DNA of 35,808 nucleotides, from the NCBI GenBank assembly GCA_028873965.1, contig JAPPMU010000026.1, positions 1-35,808 of the forward strand. Direction: 5' to 3'. This DNA comes from Chloroflexota bacterium (GTDB lineage Bacteria; Chloroflexota; Dehalococcoidia; Lucifugimonadales; UBA3495). The notes below the pieces were generated by a model that ran no database searches, was not told where the DNA came from, and saw only the letters and a list, made by a program, of their open reading frames with translations. The position numbers and the translations under genes are program-made. Shown here one piece after another: positions 7,003-15,376 of this stretch; position 1 is the stretch's first letter; each line of letters starts with the position of its first letter.

Positions 7003-8576
7003 ACCGCCTTGCCCTCCTTCAGTTGGAGGTGCAGCGAGTCGATCCACCATTGCACTGAGTCGAGATACACGGCGAACTCGTCAGGCTCCCACAGAAGTTC
7101 GGTATGCACCAACTCATTGAACTCTTCGTTGTGTTCACGGAACGAGTCGGCGGTTCCGAATGCCAGGTAGTTTCTATGGAGAGCCAAGCCGTCCTGTCGT
7201 TGTGTCGAATCTGCTACGCCGTCCAGATACTTGGCAACCTGCCGGGCTTCTTCCCGGTTACCGCAGGGCAAACCATGCTGCATTGCCACGGCGGACAGCG
7301 CTTCCATTGCGGCCTGCCACACCAGTCCGGCGCCTCGGCGCAGGTTTCCCTGGCCGATTTCCCGTTCCGCCTGGGCTAGCAATGCCTCGCCCGGCATCAT
7401 GGTTTCCGGTTGGTTCATCGCCGATGCCTCTGCCAGGTATCTCCTTGTCGATGGGATACGCGCCACGGCAATGGTAGCACGGTCGGATTTGGCGCGGGGA
7501 ACGATCACTCCCTCGGCTCCCGAGGCCAGCATGGCGGCCGGCTCGGCGACGCCGAACACGCCCAGCAGGTCCCGCGCCGCGGATGGCGTGGGCCGATGGA
7601 GGCCGGATGCACTACCAGCCGTGTCGGTGGCGGCCGCCGAGTTCAGTTGACCGCTGTCGTAGGTCTCAACGGGCACGGAGAGCGACTGGGCCAGGGCGAT
7701 GATGCCGGCTTCGTCGGCCTTGATGTCGGCGGTGGCGATTTTAGCGACACTCATCGCCGCCAGGCCGTGCTCTTCCAGGGTGCGCAGCAGCAATTCGCGC
7801 AGGTGGTCTTCCGAAACGCCCCGGCGGCAGCCTATGCCCACCACCAGTGTCGGGGGGCGGTAGGTAACCAGGGGGCGACCGGTATCCAGCGCAAACAGCC
7901 GGTCCGACACGATGAGGGCGGCCGCGTAACGGAGATCCTGCACGTCGGACAGATGGGGCACGGGGCGTATGTTCTCCGACAGAGTAGTGTCATCGGGCCA
8001 GGCGACTCTCGCTTCGGGGTCGATCCACAGGGCCACCGGGTCGCGGTTGACCACTGCGGCGGCGGCGCGGGTCAGGTCGGCAGAGGTTGCTTCGACGCGC
8101 CACCCTGCATCCCGTCCCACCAAGTCGATTGCCGTAACGTCCAGTGCATCGGACGCCGAGGTGACGATGGCCTGCGCGCCGATGGCGTCGGCCACCCGGT
8201 TCGCCAGGGCGTCCGCGCCCCCGAGATGACCGGACAAGACGCTTACGGCGTAGCGTCCGGCGTCATCCACGCAAACCACCGCCGGGTCCTGCGTCTTGCT
8301 TCCCAGCACCGGGGCCAGCAAACGCACGGCGGCGCCAACGGGCAGGAAGACCACCAACTCGCGATGGCGTGCGAACAGATCCTGGATCACCGGGCGCAGG
8401 GGCAGGTCGTAATACCGATGCCCTTCGTTGGTGGCGGACGAATTCCCGCCGGTTCGTCGTTCCAGATATAGCGTCGCTTCGGGGATTGACGATGCCAGCC
8501 GCCGCGCCAGAACTGCGCCCGGCCGGGACACCGCGATGATGGCGGTTTGGGTCGAGGCAACTTCCGGATCGGGCAT
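6999..8576 (-). CDS. cbiG: CbiG cobalt-precorrin-5A hydrolase fused to a C-terminal PaREP1/HEPN-like domain
   Basis: Residues 1-380 of this 525-residue protein are CbiG, which opens the delta-lactone of cobalt-precorrin-5A and releases acetaldehyde. The S-G-H-L-G-G-A-D-A-L-A motif, the V-V-G-I-G-C-R-R-G segment starting the C-terminal CbiG domain and the closing A-T-I-A-V-A-R strand are all present. From residue 387 the frame runs on without a stop into a 139-residue helical domain with V-W-Q-A-A-M-E-A-L and an R-x6-H motif (R460, H467), like the next gene. An internal ATG at 7418 has AGAGG eight bases upstream, so the domain could also be made alone. The stop overlaps the next start as ATGA. 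CbiG certainty is high; domain naming is moderate. Confidence 0.88.
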   Translation of the reverse strand: MPDPEVASTQTAIIAVSRPGAVLARRLASSIPEATLYLERRTGGNSSATNEGHRYYDLPLRPVIQDLFARHRELVVFLPVGAAVRLLAPVLGSKTQDPAVVCVDDAGRYAVSVLSGHLGGADALANRVADAIGAQAIVTSASDALDVTAIDLVGRDAGWRVEATSADLTRAAAAVVNRDPVALWIDPEARVAWPDDTTLSENIRPVPHLSDVQDLRYAAALIVSDRLFALDTGRPLVTYRPPTLVVGIGCRRGVSEDHLRELLLRTLEEHGLAAMSVAKIATADIKADEAGIIALAQSLSVPVETYDSGQLNSAAATDTAGSASGLHRPTPSAARDLLGVFGVAEPAAMLASGAEGVIVPRAKSDRATIAVARIPSTRRYLAEASAMNQPETMMPGEALLAQAEREIGQGNLRRGAGLVWQAAMEALSAVAMQHGLPCGNREEARQVAKYLDGVADSTQRQDGLALHRNYLAFGTADSFREHNEEFNELVHTELLWEPDEFAVYLDSVQWWIDSLHLQLKEGKAV

Positions 8577-8588
8577 GGATGCTGGCGG

Positions 8589-9482
8589 TTAGTCGTCGCC
8601 GGCCGAGGTATGAACCGCGCGTTCCGGTTGAACTTCGTAACCGCCGGCCTCGTAGAGCTCCGTCCGGTCGGCGGCGGCGTGGTCGCCCTGTCCGGCGCGG
8701 CGGTAGAGATGGGTGTACTCGTCGGAGTAAAGGTGCGAAACGGCGACCCGCTCGTCGGATTCAGGATCCAGCAGGTTGGGATCTACCGCCTTGCCAACGA
8801 TGATCAGGGCCTGGAGGGTAATCTTGGCGTCGCGCACCTTCTGGGCGATGTCAGTGAGGGTTCCGCGAATGATCTGCTGGTCTGGCCAGCCCACGCGGTA
8901 GGCCACCGCCACCGGCGTGTCGGCGGGATAGCCCGCTTCCTGAAGCTGGTTGGCGATGCGGAACATGCGGGTAACGCTGAGGAAAATCACGAGGGTACTG
9001 CCGTGGCGGGCCAGGCTGACCAGGTCCTCGCCCTCGGGCATGGGCACGCGTCCCTCGGCGCGGGTCATGATCACCGTCTGCGAAACCTCGGGCACAGTCA
9101 ATTCGGACTTGAGCACCGCGGCGGCGGCGAAAGCGGCACTGACGCCGGGGATGATCTCGTAGTCGACCCCTTCCTTTTCCAGGATCCGCATCTGCTCCAG
9201 GGTGGCGCCGTACAACGACGGATCGCCGCTCTGGATGCGGGCCACGGTCTTGCCCTCGGCTACGGCCTGCAGGGTCACCTGCATGATCTCGGGCAGGGCC
9301 ATCTCCTTGCTGCCGTAGATCGTCGCCCCGGCCTTGGCGTAACCGGCGATCTCTTCCGGCACCAGCGAGTCGGCGTAGATGATCACGTCCGCGTCGTCGA
9401 TGATCCGCTTCGCCTTGAGGGTCAGCAGCTCGGGATCCCCCGGGCCGGCGCCGATGATGTAGACCTTGCCGTCGTTCGCCAT
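8589..9482 (-). CDS. cbiF: Cobalt-precorrin-4 C11-methyltransferase (CbiF/CobM)
   Basis: This 297-residue SAM-dependent corrin methylase carries the usual marks: G-A-G-P-G-D-P-E-L-L-T near residue 10, Y-A-D-S-L-V near 36, R-I-Q-S-G-D-P-S-L-Y-G near 85 and I-P-G-V-S-A-A-F near 110. M-T-R-A-E-G-R-V-P-M-P, characteristic of CbiF/CobM, is near 140. The ATG at 9482 is chosen because GGGAG lies seven bases upstream and the methylase fold begins at once; the in-frame extension is non-homologous. About 45 C-terminal residues beyond the fold are hydrophilic. It starts 14 bases after the AlkB stop and ends 12 bases before cbiG. Confidence 0.93.
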   Translation of the reverse strand: MANDGKVYIIGAGPGDPELLTLKAKRIIDDADVIIYADSLVPEEIAGYAKAGATIYGSKEMALPEIMQVTLQAVAEGKTVARIQSGDPSLYGATLEQMRILEKEGVDYEIIPGVSAAFAAAAVLKSELTVPEVSQTVIMTRAEGRVPMPEGEDLVSLARHGSTLVIFLSVTRMFRIANQLQEAGYPADTPVAVAYRVGWPDQQIIRGTLTDIAQKVRDAKITLQALIIVGKAVDPNLLDPESDERVAVSHLYSDEYTHLYRRAGQGDHAAADRTELYEAGGYEVQPERAVHTSAGDD

Positions 9483-9496
9483 GTGGTCGCTCCCTT

Positions 9497-10192
9497 CTAT
9501 TTGTCGTCGTTGATGCCGTCCCGATTGACAACGGTTCGGAACGTCAAAGATAGCCTGCGTTTTCGCGGTCGGCGTCCGGTGTCCGTTGCCTCGGACTTGC
9601 GCGGCGCAATGCCGTGCTGCCAGATGGAACGCGAGTCTCCGGTCAACAGGACACAGGAGCCGCGTTGGAGCAATGCCGGAGACTTGTCGCGCCAGTTTTC
9701 GGAGAAATCCATTTCCCAATCATCCAGCAGCGAAATGGTGCATACCGTCGGCCCAAATCCGGGGTGGTCAATGTGCGTGGCGATGCCCTGCCCTGGCAGG
9801 TACTCGTTGACGATGACCTGTTCCGGCACCCGGTCAAACAACCCGGTTTCGTCATACAGCCTTTGCGCCAGATCGCCCAGCCAGTCCGGCAACGCGCCGA
9901 TGTGCATATCCGGCGTAATCGCCCGCGCCTTGTAGTCGTAGCGCCAGCCGTAGTGCTGCACCCGTCGGCTGAGGTCGTTGCGCCACTCATCCACGGCGGC
10001 GTCAACCCGCTGGACGCAGTAGTCCTGATGCGCCGGCGTGAGAAAGCCGCCCAAGAACTTGAGCCCGGATACAGCGTCCACATCCTGCAAACCGGTGCGG
10101 TTGCTGACGTCGTGGTTAATATGCCGAGATGTGGCGGAACGGGACGGTTGGCCTGCGAGATTGTTGCCAATCAAGGACAGTTGTGCAGTCAT
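9497..10192 (-). CDS. AlkB-family Fe(II)/2-oxoglutarate dioxygenase
   Basis: This 231-residue enzyme is of the AlkB family, which removes alkyl groups from nucleic acid bases by oxidation. The iron triad is visible as H140-x-D142 (in T-H-I-D-H) and H193 (in W-Q-H-G-I). The 2-oxoglutarate-binding motif reads R-L-S-L-T-F-R at 213-219, where the family norm is R-x-N-x-T-x-R. The N-E-Y-L-P-G-Q-G-I segment at 129-137 is typical. The ATG at 10192 follows the methyltransferase stop by two bases with AAGAGG about eight bases ahead, so the pair is coupled. It is embedded between cbiL and cbiF. DNA or RNA repair is likely; reversal of a mark set by the neighbour is inference. Confidence 0.88.
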   Translation of the reverse strand: MTAQLSLIGNNLAGQPSRSATSRHINHDVSNRTGLQDVDAVSGLKFLGGFLTPAHQDYCVQRVDAAVDEWRNDLSRRVQHYGWRYDYKARAITPDMHIGALPDWLGDLAQRLYDETGLFDRVPEQVIVNEYLPGQGIATHIDHPGFGPTVCTISLLDDWEMDFSENWRDKSPALLQRGSCVLLTGDSRSIWQHGIAPRKSEATDTGRRPRKRRLSLTFRTVVNRDGINDDK

Positions 10193-10194
10193 AG

Positions 10195-11013
10195 TCAAAC
10201 CTCTTGTTTGCCCGCTAGAGTAAGATATGCAATCTTGGCATCAGCACTGTTGTTGATGAAACTGTGCTGTGCTACAACTTGCTCATATCCTACTCCGTAC
10301 TGTTCCAGGCTAGACAATAAGGAACTCCAGCCCAGCGCAAACTCAGTGGTTCTGCCACGGGCGTCAACTGCAACTAGAGCACACTGAGATTGACCATTAA
10401 TCAATCGAAGTGCGTGGATTATCACCCGCGTGAAGTTAAGTATAGCATCGTCGGATTGGGCTTGAACTAAGACGTGGCCGAAAGTGATGGCGTAGTCAGT
10501 AGGATCTCGGTGATGTGCGGTTAACTCTGACAAGAGAATTTCCACACTGTTAGTATAGTACAAGTTGGGATAGTCGGCTATGGTAGGCGTCAACCTAGAT
10601 CTAGTCAAATAAGCTAGGTTTATCATCTCCGAGCTGTGATCCAATCCAAACAAGTCAATACGATCATATGCCAGATTGGAATCCCTGGCCCAGTCCAGCA
10701 AAACCCATGACCACAGACCAGCCCCGCATCCTATATCCACGTGGGCTAAACGAGTATTGGTATCCCGCGGCGGCTGCGGTTCTCCCAACATTTCCCGGTA
10801 GCGACGGTAACGATAATCCGGCCTGCTATCGTTCCGTCTCAACCACCAGTCCGTATGTTGGACAACCTCCTCGAAACTGGCATCCGTTCGAACCACATGG
10901 GAGGGACGCTGTTGCAATGGCGCAATATTCTGGGCCTGCATAGTCACGTCCAAGACATCGTGGTAGAGGTCACGAATGCGCGGTACGGGCCGTCCTTGAA
11001 ATCTGCGCACCAT
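10195..11013 (-). CDS. SAM-dependent methyltransferase of unknown target
   Basis: This 272-residue protein has a class I methyltransferase core. Motif I reads V-D-I-G-C-G-A-G-L-W-S-W at 92-103, and an acidic strand end L-F-G-L-D-H-S-S lies at 121-128. The N-terminal 85 residues are unlike a standard family I can name. The gene is visibly richer in A and T than its cbi neighbours, suggesting later acquisition. The ATG at 11013 has AAGGTG about nine bases upstream. It is 34 bases after cbiL and is followed two bases later by the AlkB-type dioxygenase, an arrangement suggesting a methylation/demethylation or damage-handling pair. The target (RNA, DNA, small molecule) is unknown. Confidence 0.7.
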   Translation of the reverse strand: MVRRFQGRPVPRIRDLYHDVLDVTMQAQNIAPLQQRPSHVVRTDASFEEVVQHTDWWLRRNDSRPDYRYRRYREMLGEPQPPRDTNTRLAHVDIGCGAGLWSWVLLDWARDSNLAYDRIDLFGLDHSSEMINLAYLTRSRLTPTIADYPNLYYTNSVEILLSELTAHHRDPTDYAITFGHVLVQAQSDDAILNFTRVIIHALRLINGQSQCALVAVDARGRTTEFALGWSSLLSSLEQYGVGYEQVVAQHSFINNSADAKIAYLTLAGKQEV

Positions 11014-11047
11014 TCCCTAACACCTTACATCGCGTGACAAGGCGTCG

Positions 11048-11764
11048 CTACCGTCTAATAATCAGCAGGGAGAAGTAGTCGAGGTCCTCCGCGGACAGTT
11101 CCTGGATGTTGCGGACCACGCGTTCGCTTTCGGTGGTGGCTCGGCGGACGTAGATGGTGCGTCCGGAGAGGCCCAGTCGTTCAAGGTTCGCCAGGGCGTC
11201 CAGCAGGGTGCGGTTGACCTTCATCAGGACTATGGTGTCGTAGAGGGCGATGGCCTCCCGGAGATCGTCGATGCCGTACACCGCCGGCAGGATGGCCAGG
11301 CGCTGGCCGTGGTGCACCAGAGGCGCCGCCGCCGAAGCGGCCGCGGCCATTACCGACGACACCCCCGGAACCACCTCCACGGAAAGGTGCGGGTACTCCT
11401 CCTGGATCGTTTCCAGCACGTAGGCGAAGGTGCTGTACAGCATCGGGTCGCCTTCGGTGATGAAGGCCACGTCGCTGCCGGCCTCCAGGCGGGTGGCCAG
11501 CTCGCGGGCGGCGGCGCGCCAGACCTCGCCGGCGGCGGCTTCGTCGTTGGTGGGGAACTTGGCCCGCACGACCTCCTGCCGCTCCTCGTCGATGATGCCC
11601 CTGATGATGGAATAGGCGTAGCTCTCGGAACTGATCCCGGCCTGCGGCACCCAGATGACGGGGACGGATTGCAGCACCCGCTGCGCCTTCACCGTCAGCA
11701 GTTCCGGATCTCCCGGGCCGACGCCGACGCCGTAGAGACATCCTGTGGGTGAGGCCATGGTCAT
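11048..11764 (-). CDS. cbiL: Cobalt-precorrin-2 / precorrin-2 C20-methyltransferase (CbiL/CobI)
   Basis: This 238-residue corrin methylase adds a methyl group at C20 of (cobalt-)precorrin-2. The methylase loop G-V-G-P-G-D-P-E-L-L-T is near residue 13. F-I-T-E-G-D-P-M-L-Y-S-T-F near 95 is typical of CbiL/CobI, as is V-V-P-G-V-S-S-V-M-A-A near 125. The start ATG at 11764 overlaps the cbiT stop as ATGA; a longer in-frame reading to 11779 is less likely. The overlap implies translational coupling with cbiT. The methyltransferase of unknown target follows 34 bases later. Confidence 0.93.
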   Translation of the reverse strand: MTMASPTGCLYGVGVGPGDPELLTVKAQRVLQSVPVIWVPQAGISSESYAYSIIRGIIDEERQEVVRAKFPTNDEAAAGEVWRAAARELATRLEAGSDVAFITEGDPMLYSTFAYVLETIQEEYPHLSVEVVPGVSSVMAAAASAAAPLVHHGQRLAILPAVYGIDDLREAIALYDTIVLMKVNRTLLDALANLERLGLSGRTIYVRRATTESERVVRNIQELSAEDLDYFSLLIIRR

Positions 11765-12387
11765 TGTTTCTGTCCCCATACTATGAACACCGGGTTCATG
11801 GCTTCGAGCCGCAACGCGCCGTCGGGCAACTCCCGGCCGCGGGCGGCGGATACAACGGTCATTTCGGGCGACATGCCGGCGTCCCGCAAAGCGCCGTAGG
11901 TTGCATTGGCCCGCTCCATGACGGCGAAATTGGCTACCACCCGTCCTCCCGTGCGTAAACGCCGGAGCACCGTGTCCAGTATCTCCGGCATGGCGGTCCC
12001 GCCGCCTCCGATGAATACCGCGTCCGGGTCGGGCAGTTCGCCTAAGGCATCAGGCGCCGCGCCGATAACCACCGAGACACGACCGTCGCCGTAGCGGGCC
12101 ACGTTGTTCCGCAGCAGGTCCGCGCTGTCGGCGTCCTTGTCAATGGCGTAAACGCAGCCGCGGTGCGCGATGCGGGCCGCTTCCACGGCGACGGACCCGG
12201 TGCCGGCGCCAATGTCCCAAACCAGGCTGTCGGGACGCAGTTGCAGGGCGTACACGCTCACCGCCCGCACCTCCGACTTGGTGATCTGCCCCCGCAGCGG
12301 ACGGCGCTGCTCGAGCTCATCATCGGCCAAACCCAAGGCTCGACCGGATGCCGGCGGGGAATCCACCGGAGAGTTAGCCCTGACCAT
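11761..12387 (-). CDS. cbiT: Cobalt-precorrin-6B C15-methyltransferase / decarboxylase (CbiT)
   Basis: This 208-residue class I methyltransferase methylates C15 and decarboxylates the C12 acetate chain of cobalt-precorrin-6B. Q-I-T-K-S-E-V-R-A near residue 32 is the CbiT hallmark. It is followed by the SAM loop D-I-G-A-G-T-G-S-V-A-V-E-A and by F-I-G-G-G-G. CbiE, its usual C5-methylase partner (fused as CobL in many organisms), is not in the window. The ATG at 12387 lies inside the cbiD end (14-base overlap), and its stop overlaps the cbiL start. The longer upstream reading is Arg/Cys-rich and non-homologous. Confidence 0.92.
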   Translation of the reverse strand: MVRANSPVDSPPASGRALGLADDELEQRRPLRGQITKSEVRAVSVYALQLRPDSLVWDIGAGTGSVAVEAARIAHRGCVYAIDKDADSADLLRNNVARYGDGRVSVVIGAAPDALGELPDPDAVFIGGGGTAMPEILDTVLRRLRTGGRVVANFAVMERANATYGALRDAGMSPEMTVVSAARGRELPDGALRLEAMNPVFIVWGQKQ

Positions 12388-13603
12388 CGGCCACCACTGC
12401 CGACGGCGACCGCATGGGAATGCCGTCCGGAGACGTGCTCGCCGCTCCCAGCAGGTTGCCTTCAAAGTCGAAGCACAGGGCGTCGACGATGATCGCGTCA
12501 CCGCCGTCTCCCAGGTATTTTTGCGCTTCCGAGCACACCATTTGGCACATCAGGGGGAACACTCCCATGACGTCGTGCTCCTGGGCCAGTTCCTGGAAGT
12601 GCCGGCCGCTGGCGGCATCGGCCATCTCGGCCTGCAGCTCGGCGGACGCGCCGCACTGGCCGGCGAGGCCGGCGAGAAACCCGGTGTCCACCTGGTTGCC
12701 GGCGACGTGGGTCACGAAGTAGCCCATGGCCATCTTGGAGAACTTGCCCACCATGCCCACGTGAGCCACCCGCTTGATGCCCTTGTTGACGCAGCGCTTC
12801 ATGGAAGGCCCGGAGAAGATGCCCGCTTCGATGTAGGCCATGTCGGGCAGATCCAGCAACTGCCGGGTGTATTCCTCGCTGCGTGTCCCGGTGGACAGCA
12901 CCAAGTGGTCAAGGTTGTTGGCAGCCGCCACGTCGATGGCGAGATGGACACTGGCGCGCCAGGCCGCCGTGCTGAAGGGCTGCACCACGCCAGTGCTGCC
13001 CAGGATGCTGATGCCGTTCAGCACGCCCAACCTGGCGTTGGTGGTCTGCTTGGCGATCTCCTCGCCGTCGGGAACGGAGACGCGGGCGCGGACGCCGGTA
13101 TCGGCCGGCCAGCCGCATTCCTCCAGACCTTCCGCCACGGCTTCGGCCATCATGCGACGGGGTACCCGCGTCACGGCCGGGTCGCCGACCTCGATGCCGG
13201 TGCCGGGTCGCGTGACCGTGCCCACGCCGGGACCGCCGGTGATCTGGAGGCCCTTGTTGCCGTCGGGCAGCCTCCACACGCCCACCACGATTTCCGCGCC
13301 GTGGGTCACGTCGGGGTCGTCGCCGCCGTCCTTGATGGCGGAGCAGCGGACGCCTTCCGCCGGTTCCATGGGCCAGCTGTTGTGTACCTTGAGGGTGGCC
13401 CGGCCCGTTCCCCCGGGCAGCGGCACGGACACCTCATCGGGGGCCTTGCCGGACAGCATCAGGATAACGGCAGCCTTGGCCGCCGCCGCCGCCGTGGTGC
13501 CGGTGGTGTATCCGGTGCGCATACCGCGAGGATCGCGCTTGGTGGGGCGGGAGTAATCGCTTTCGGGCCGTTCGGCGTCGTTGTTTTGGGCTGCGTCGGG
13601 CAT
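12374..13603 (-). CDS. cbiD: Cobalt-precorrin-5B C1-methyltransferase (CbiD)
   Basis: This roughly 409-residue enzyme of the anaerobic corrin pathway methylates C1 of cobalt-precorrin-5B. The family N-terminus R-T-G-Y-T-T-G-T-T-A-A-A-A-A-K-A-A begins near residue 29. G-N-I/L-type internal strands follow, then G-K-F-S-K-M-A-M-G near 285 and H-V-A-G-N-Q-V near 300. The start is ambiguous: ATG at 13603 or GTG at 13612, neither with a strong ribosome site. It precedes cbiT with a 14-base overlap and follows the Uma2 gene by about 45 bases. Confidence 0.93.
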   Translation of the reverse strand: MPDAAQNNDAERPESDYSRPTKRDPRGMRTGYTTGTTAAAAAKAAVILMLSGKAPDEVSVPLPGGTGRATLKVHNSWPMEPAEGVRCSAIKDGGDDPDVTHGAEIVVGVWRLPDGNKGLQITGGPGVGTVTRPGTGIEVGDPAVTRVPRRMMAEAVAEGLEECGWPADTGVRARVSVPDGEEIAKQTTNARLGVLNGISILGSTGVVQPFSTAAWRASVHLAIDVAAANNLDHLVLSTGTRSEEYTRQLLDLPDMAYIEAGIFSGPSMKRCVNKGIKRVAHVGMVGKFSKMAMGYFVTHVAGNQVDTGFLAGLAGQCGASAELQAEMADAASGRHFQELAQEHDVMGVFPLMCQMVCSEAQKYLGDGGDAIIVDALCFDFEGNLLGAASTSPDGIPMRSPSAVVADGQG

Positions 13604-13655
13604 ATCATTCACTGCTGTATTCTACCGCTTCCGCGGAGAAGAGCGATTTTGCCGG

Positions 13656-14423
13656 TTAGCGCTCGGATTCCAGCCGGCGCACCTGCGCCCGCAATCGTTC
13701 GTTTTCCGCCAACAATTCGGCTTTCCTCGCTTCGTAAGCCGCCTGCCGGGCCTCATACGCCGCCCGCTCCTGCCGCCAGTTCTCCAGGTAGGTTCCGGTG
13801 GCCGGGTCATAGAAGCGGGGCCAACCCTCGTCCCAGCACAGGTACAACTCCATCAATTCGCTGTACCCTTTCAGGAGGCCGTCGGGTTCAGTGGTCAGCT
13901 CCACCGGATGGTATGCGCCGTCGCGCAGAACCCACCCGGACATCGGTTCCCCGTGATGCTCCCCGCCGCTGGGGTCGAACCGCCAGTATTCGAGGATACC
14001 GACGGTGGCATATACCCGGTGCTTGACGATGGTATCTTCGGAGCCGGTGCTTTCCGAACCCACTTCCAGAGCGAGATCGGGCGGCTTGCCCGCCTCCCAG
14101 GGCAGGTAGATCCGGCGGCGACGGATGGCCCCTTGGTCCACTCCGAAGGCCAGGTAGATGTCCGGCTGCCGGCGCACGTTCAGGTTGGTCGGGTCGTAGC
14201 ACAGGATGGTGTTGCTGCTGAGGAACACGTCCGGGCGCGACATGAAGTCGGTGAACCGACTGTGCATGATGCCGATGATTTCAGCTACGACGGGTTCCTG
14301 CTCCATGGCTTCCGGCATCGGCTCCGGTTCATCGGGGTTGTATTCCAGAGCGGCGTAGTCGATCTCGCCCTTCTTGACGTAGGGCAACATGGCGAATGTT
14401 GACGCTGTGGTTGTGGTGGTCAT
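13656..14423 (-). CDS. Uma2-family (DUF820) PD-(D/E)XK endonuclease-like protein
   Basis: This 255-residue protein has a Uma2/DUF820 restriction-endonuclease-like core. The core includes L-S-S-N-T-I-L-C-Y near residue 70, R-Q-P-D-I-Y-L-A-F-G near 85, P-D-L-A-L-E-V-G-S-E-S-T near 115 and L-E-Y-W-R-F-D-P near 145. The P-D and L-E-V positions fit the catalytic D and D/E. A C-terminal coiled coil with E-A-R-Q-A-A-Y-type repeats spans about 215-255. The ATG at 14423 has GGGAAGG about eight bases upstream. The gene sits between cbiX and cbiD as an insertion in the operon. Uma2 proteins are abundant in cyanobacteria and Chloroflexota, and their role is mostly unknown. Confidence 0.85.
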   Translation of the reverse strand: MTTTTTASTFAMLPYVKKGEIDYAALEYNPDEPEPMPEAMEQEPVVAEIIGIMHSRFTDFMSRPDVFLSSNTILCYDPTNLNVRRQPDIYLAFGVDQGAIRRRRIYLPWEAGKPPDLALEVGSESTGSEDTIVKHRVYATVGILEYWRFDPSGGEHHGEPMSGWVLRDGAYHPVELTTEPDGLLKGYSELMELYLCWDEGWPRFYDPATGTYLENWRQERAAYEARQAAYEARKAELLAENERLRAQVRRLESER

Positions 14424-14479
14424 GGCAGACCTTCCCCGGACCCGTGATGATGCCGCTTCGATGGTATCACACCGGGGTC

Positions 14480-15370
14480 TCACGCCGCCCGAGCCTGCGC
14501 TTCGCGGACGCGGTCGCGGGCCACCGAAACCAACCGGTCGTCCACCCCCAGAGGCGGGGCCACCGACAGGGGAATATCGGGGTAGGCTTCCTGGAGCCGG
14601 TGCATGGTTCCCAGCACGTTGCGTCGCAAGATCATTCCGGGGAAGAACACGTAGGGCACGCAGATGATGCTGCTCACCCCTCGTTCGCTTACCAGCGCCG
14701 CGGTGGCGTTTTCCATGGTTGGATCACCGTAATGAGACTGGGCCACTTCCACGGCGTACCCCTCGCCCAAATCGCGCTCGACCCAACTTCCCAGCTCTTT
14801 CAGCCACAGGCAATCGTCGTACCGGGTCTGGGTGCCGGCCTTGACCAGCAATATACCCACCGGCCCATTGCCAGCCGGGTCCCGCAGGTTTTCGGGCAGC
14901 GCGGCGATGCGCTCGCGCACCAACTCCGCGATGCGGATGTCCGCGCCCAGACCGTCGGCCAGCCGCACTTCCACGCCGGGCGTCTGCGCGGCGATGTCTT
15001 CCAGGACTTCCTCCATTTCCAGGGTGGCGTGCTTACCGTTGCCCAGCAGGTAGGGCGCGATCACCACGCGGTTCAGACCCGCGCCAGCCAGGATGGAAAC
15101 GGCTTCGGGAGGATGCGGCGGGAGAAACTCCAGGCAGGAGACGATGACCTGCTCCGCGTCGTCGGACAGAGAATCGGCCAGGCGGCTGGCCGCTTCCCGC
15201 AAGCCCACCGGCGTGTTGGGACAGCCCAGGCACCACGCCGGGAACCGGGGGCCGTCGGCCGCCCAGGCGCAGGAGCACTCGTCACGACTCGCCCCGCGCT
15301 GGCTGCCGTGGCACAGCAGCACCACGCCCCAACCTCCGGATCCGTTGTTGGTATGGTCAGCATCGGGCAT
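14480..15370 (-). CDS. cbiX: Sirohydrochlorin cobaltochelatase (CbiX), with N-terminal Cys-rich insert
   Basis: This 296-residue long-form CbiX inserts cobalt into sirohydrochlorin, the entry to the anaerobic cobalamin route. Two chelatase half-domains are visible. H21 in L-L-C-H-G-S-Q and H114 in Y-L-L-G-N-G-K-H are the expected metal-handling histidines. Unusually, an insert after the first strand carries C32, C34, C47 and C50 (C-x-C-x12-C-x-x-C), which could hold a metal or Fe-S cluster; known Fe-S CbiX proteins have theirs at the C-terminus. The ATG at 15370 lies six bases after the cbiC stop, with GGAGG about 11 bases upstream. Confidence 0.9.
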   Translation of the reverse strand: MPDADHTNNGSGGWGVVLLCHGSQRGASRDECSCAWAADGPRFPAWCLGCPNTPVGLREAASRLADSLSDDAEQVIVSCLEFLPPHPPEAVSILAGAGLNRVVIAPYLLGNGKHATLEMEEVLEDIAAQTPGVEVRLADGLGADIRIAELVRERIAALPENLRDPAGNGPVGILLVKAGTQTRYDDCLWLKELGSWVERDLGEGYAVEVAQSHYGDPTMENATAALVSERGVSSIICVPYVFFPGMILRRNVLGTMHRLQEAYPDIPLSVAPPLGVDDRLVSVARDRVREAQARAA

Positions 15371-15376
15371 AGCGGC

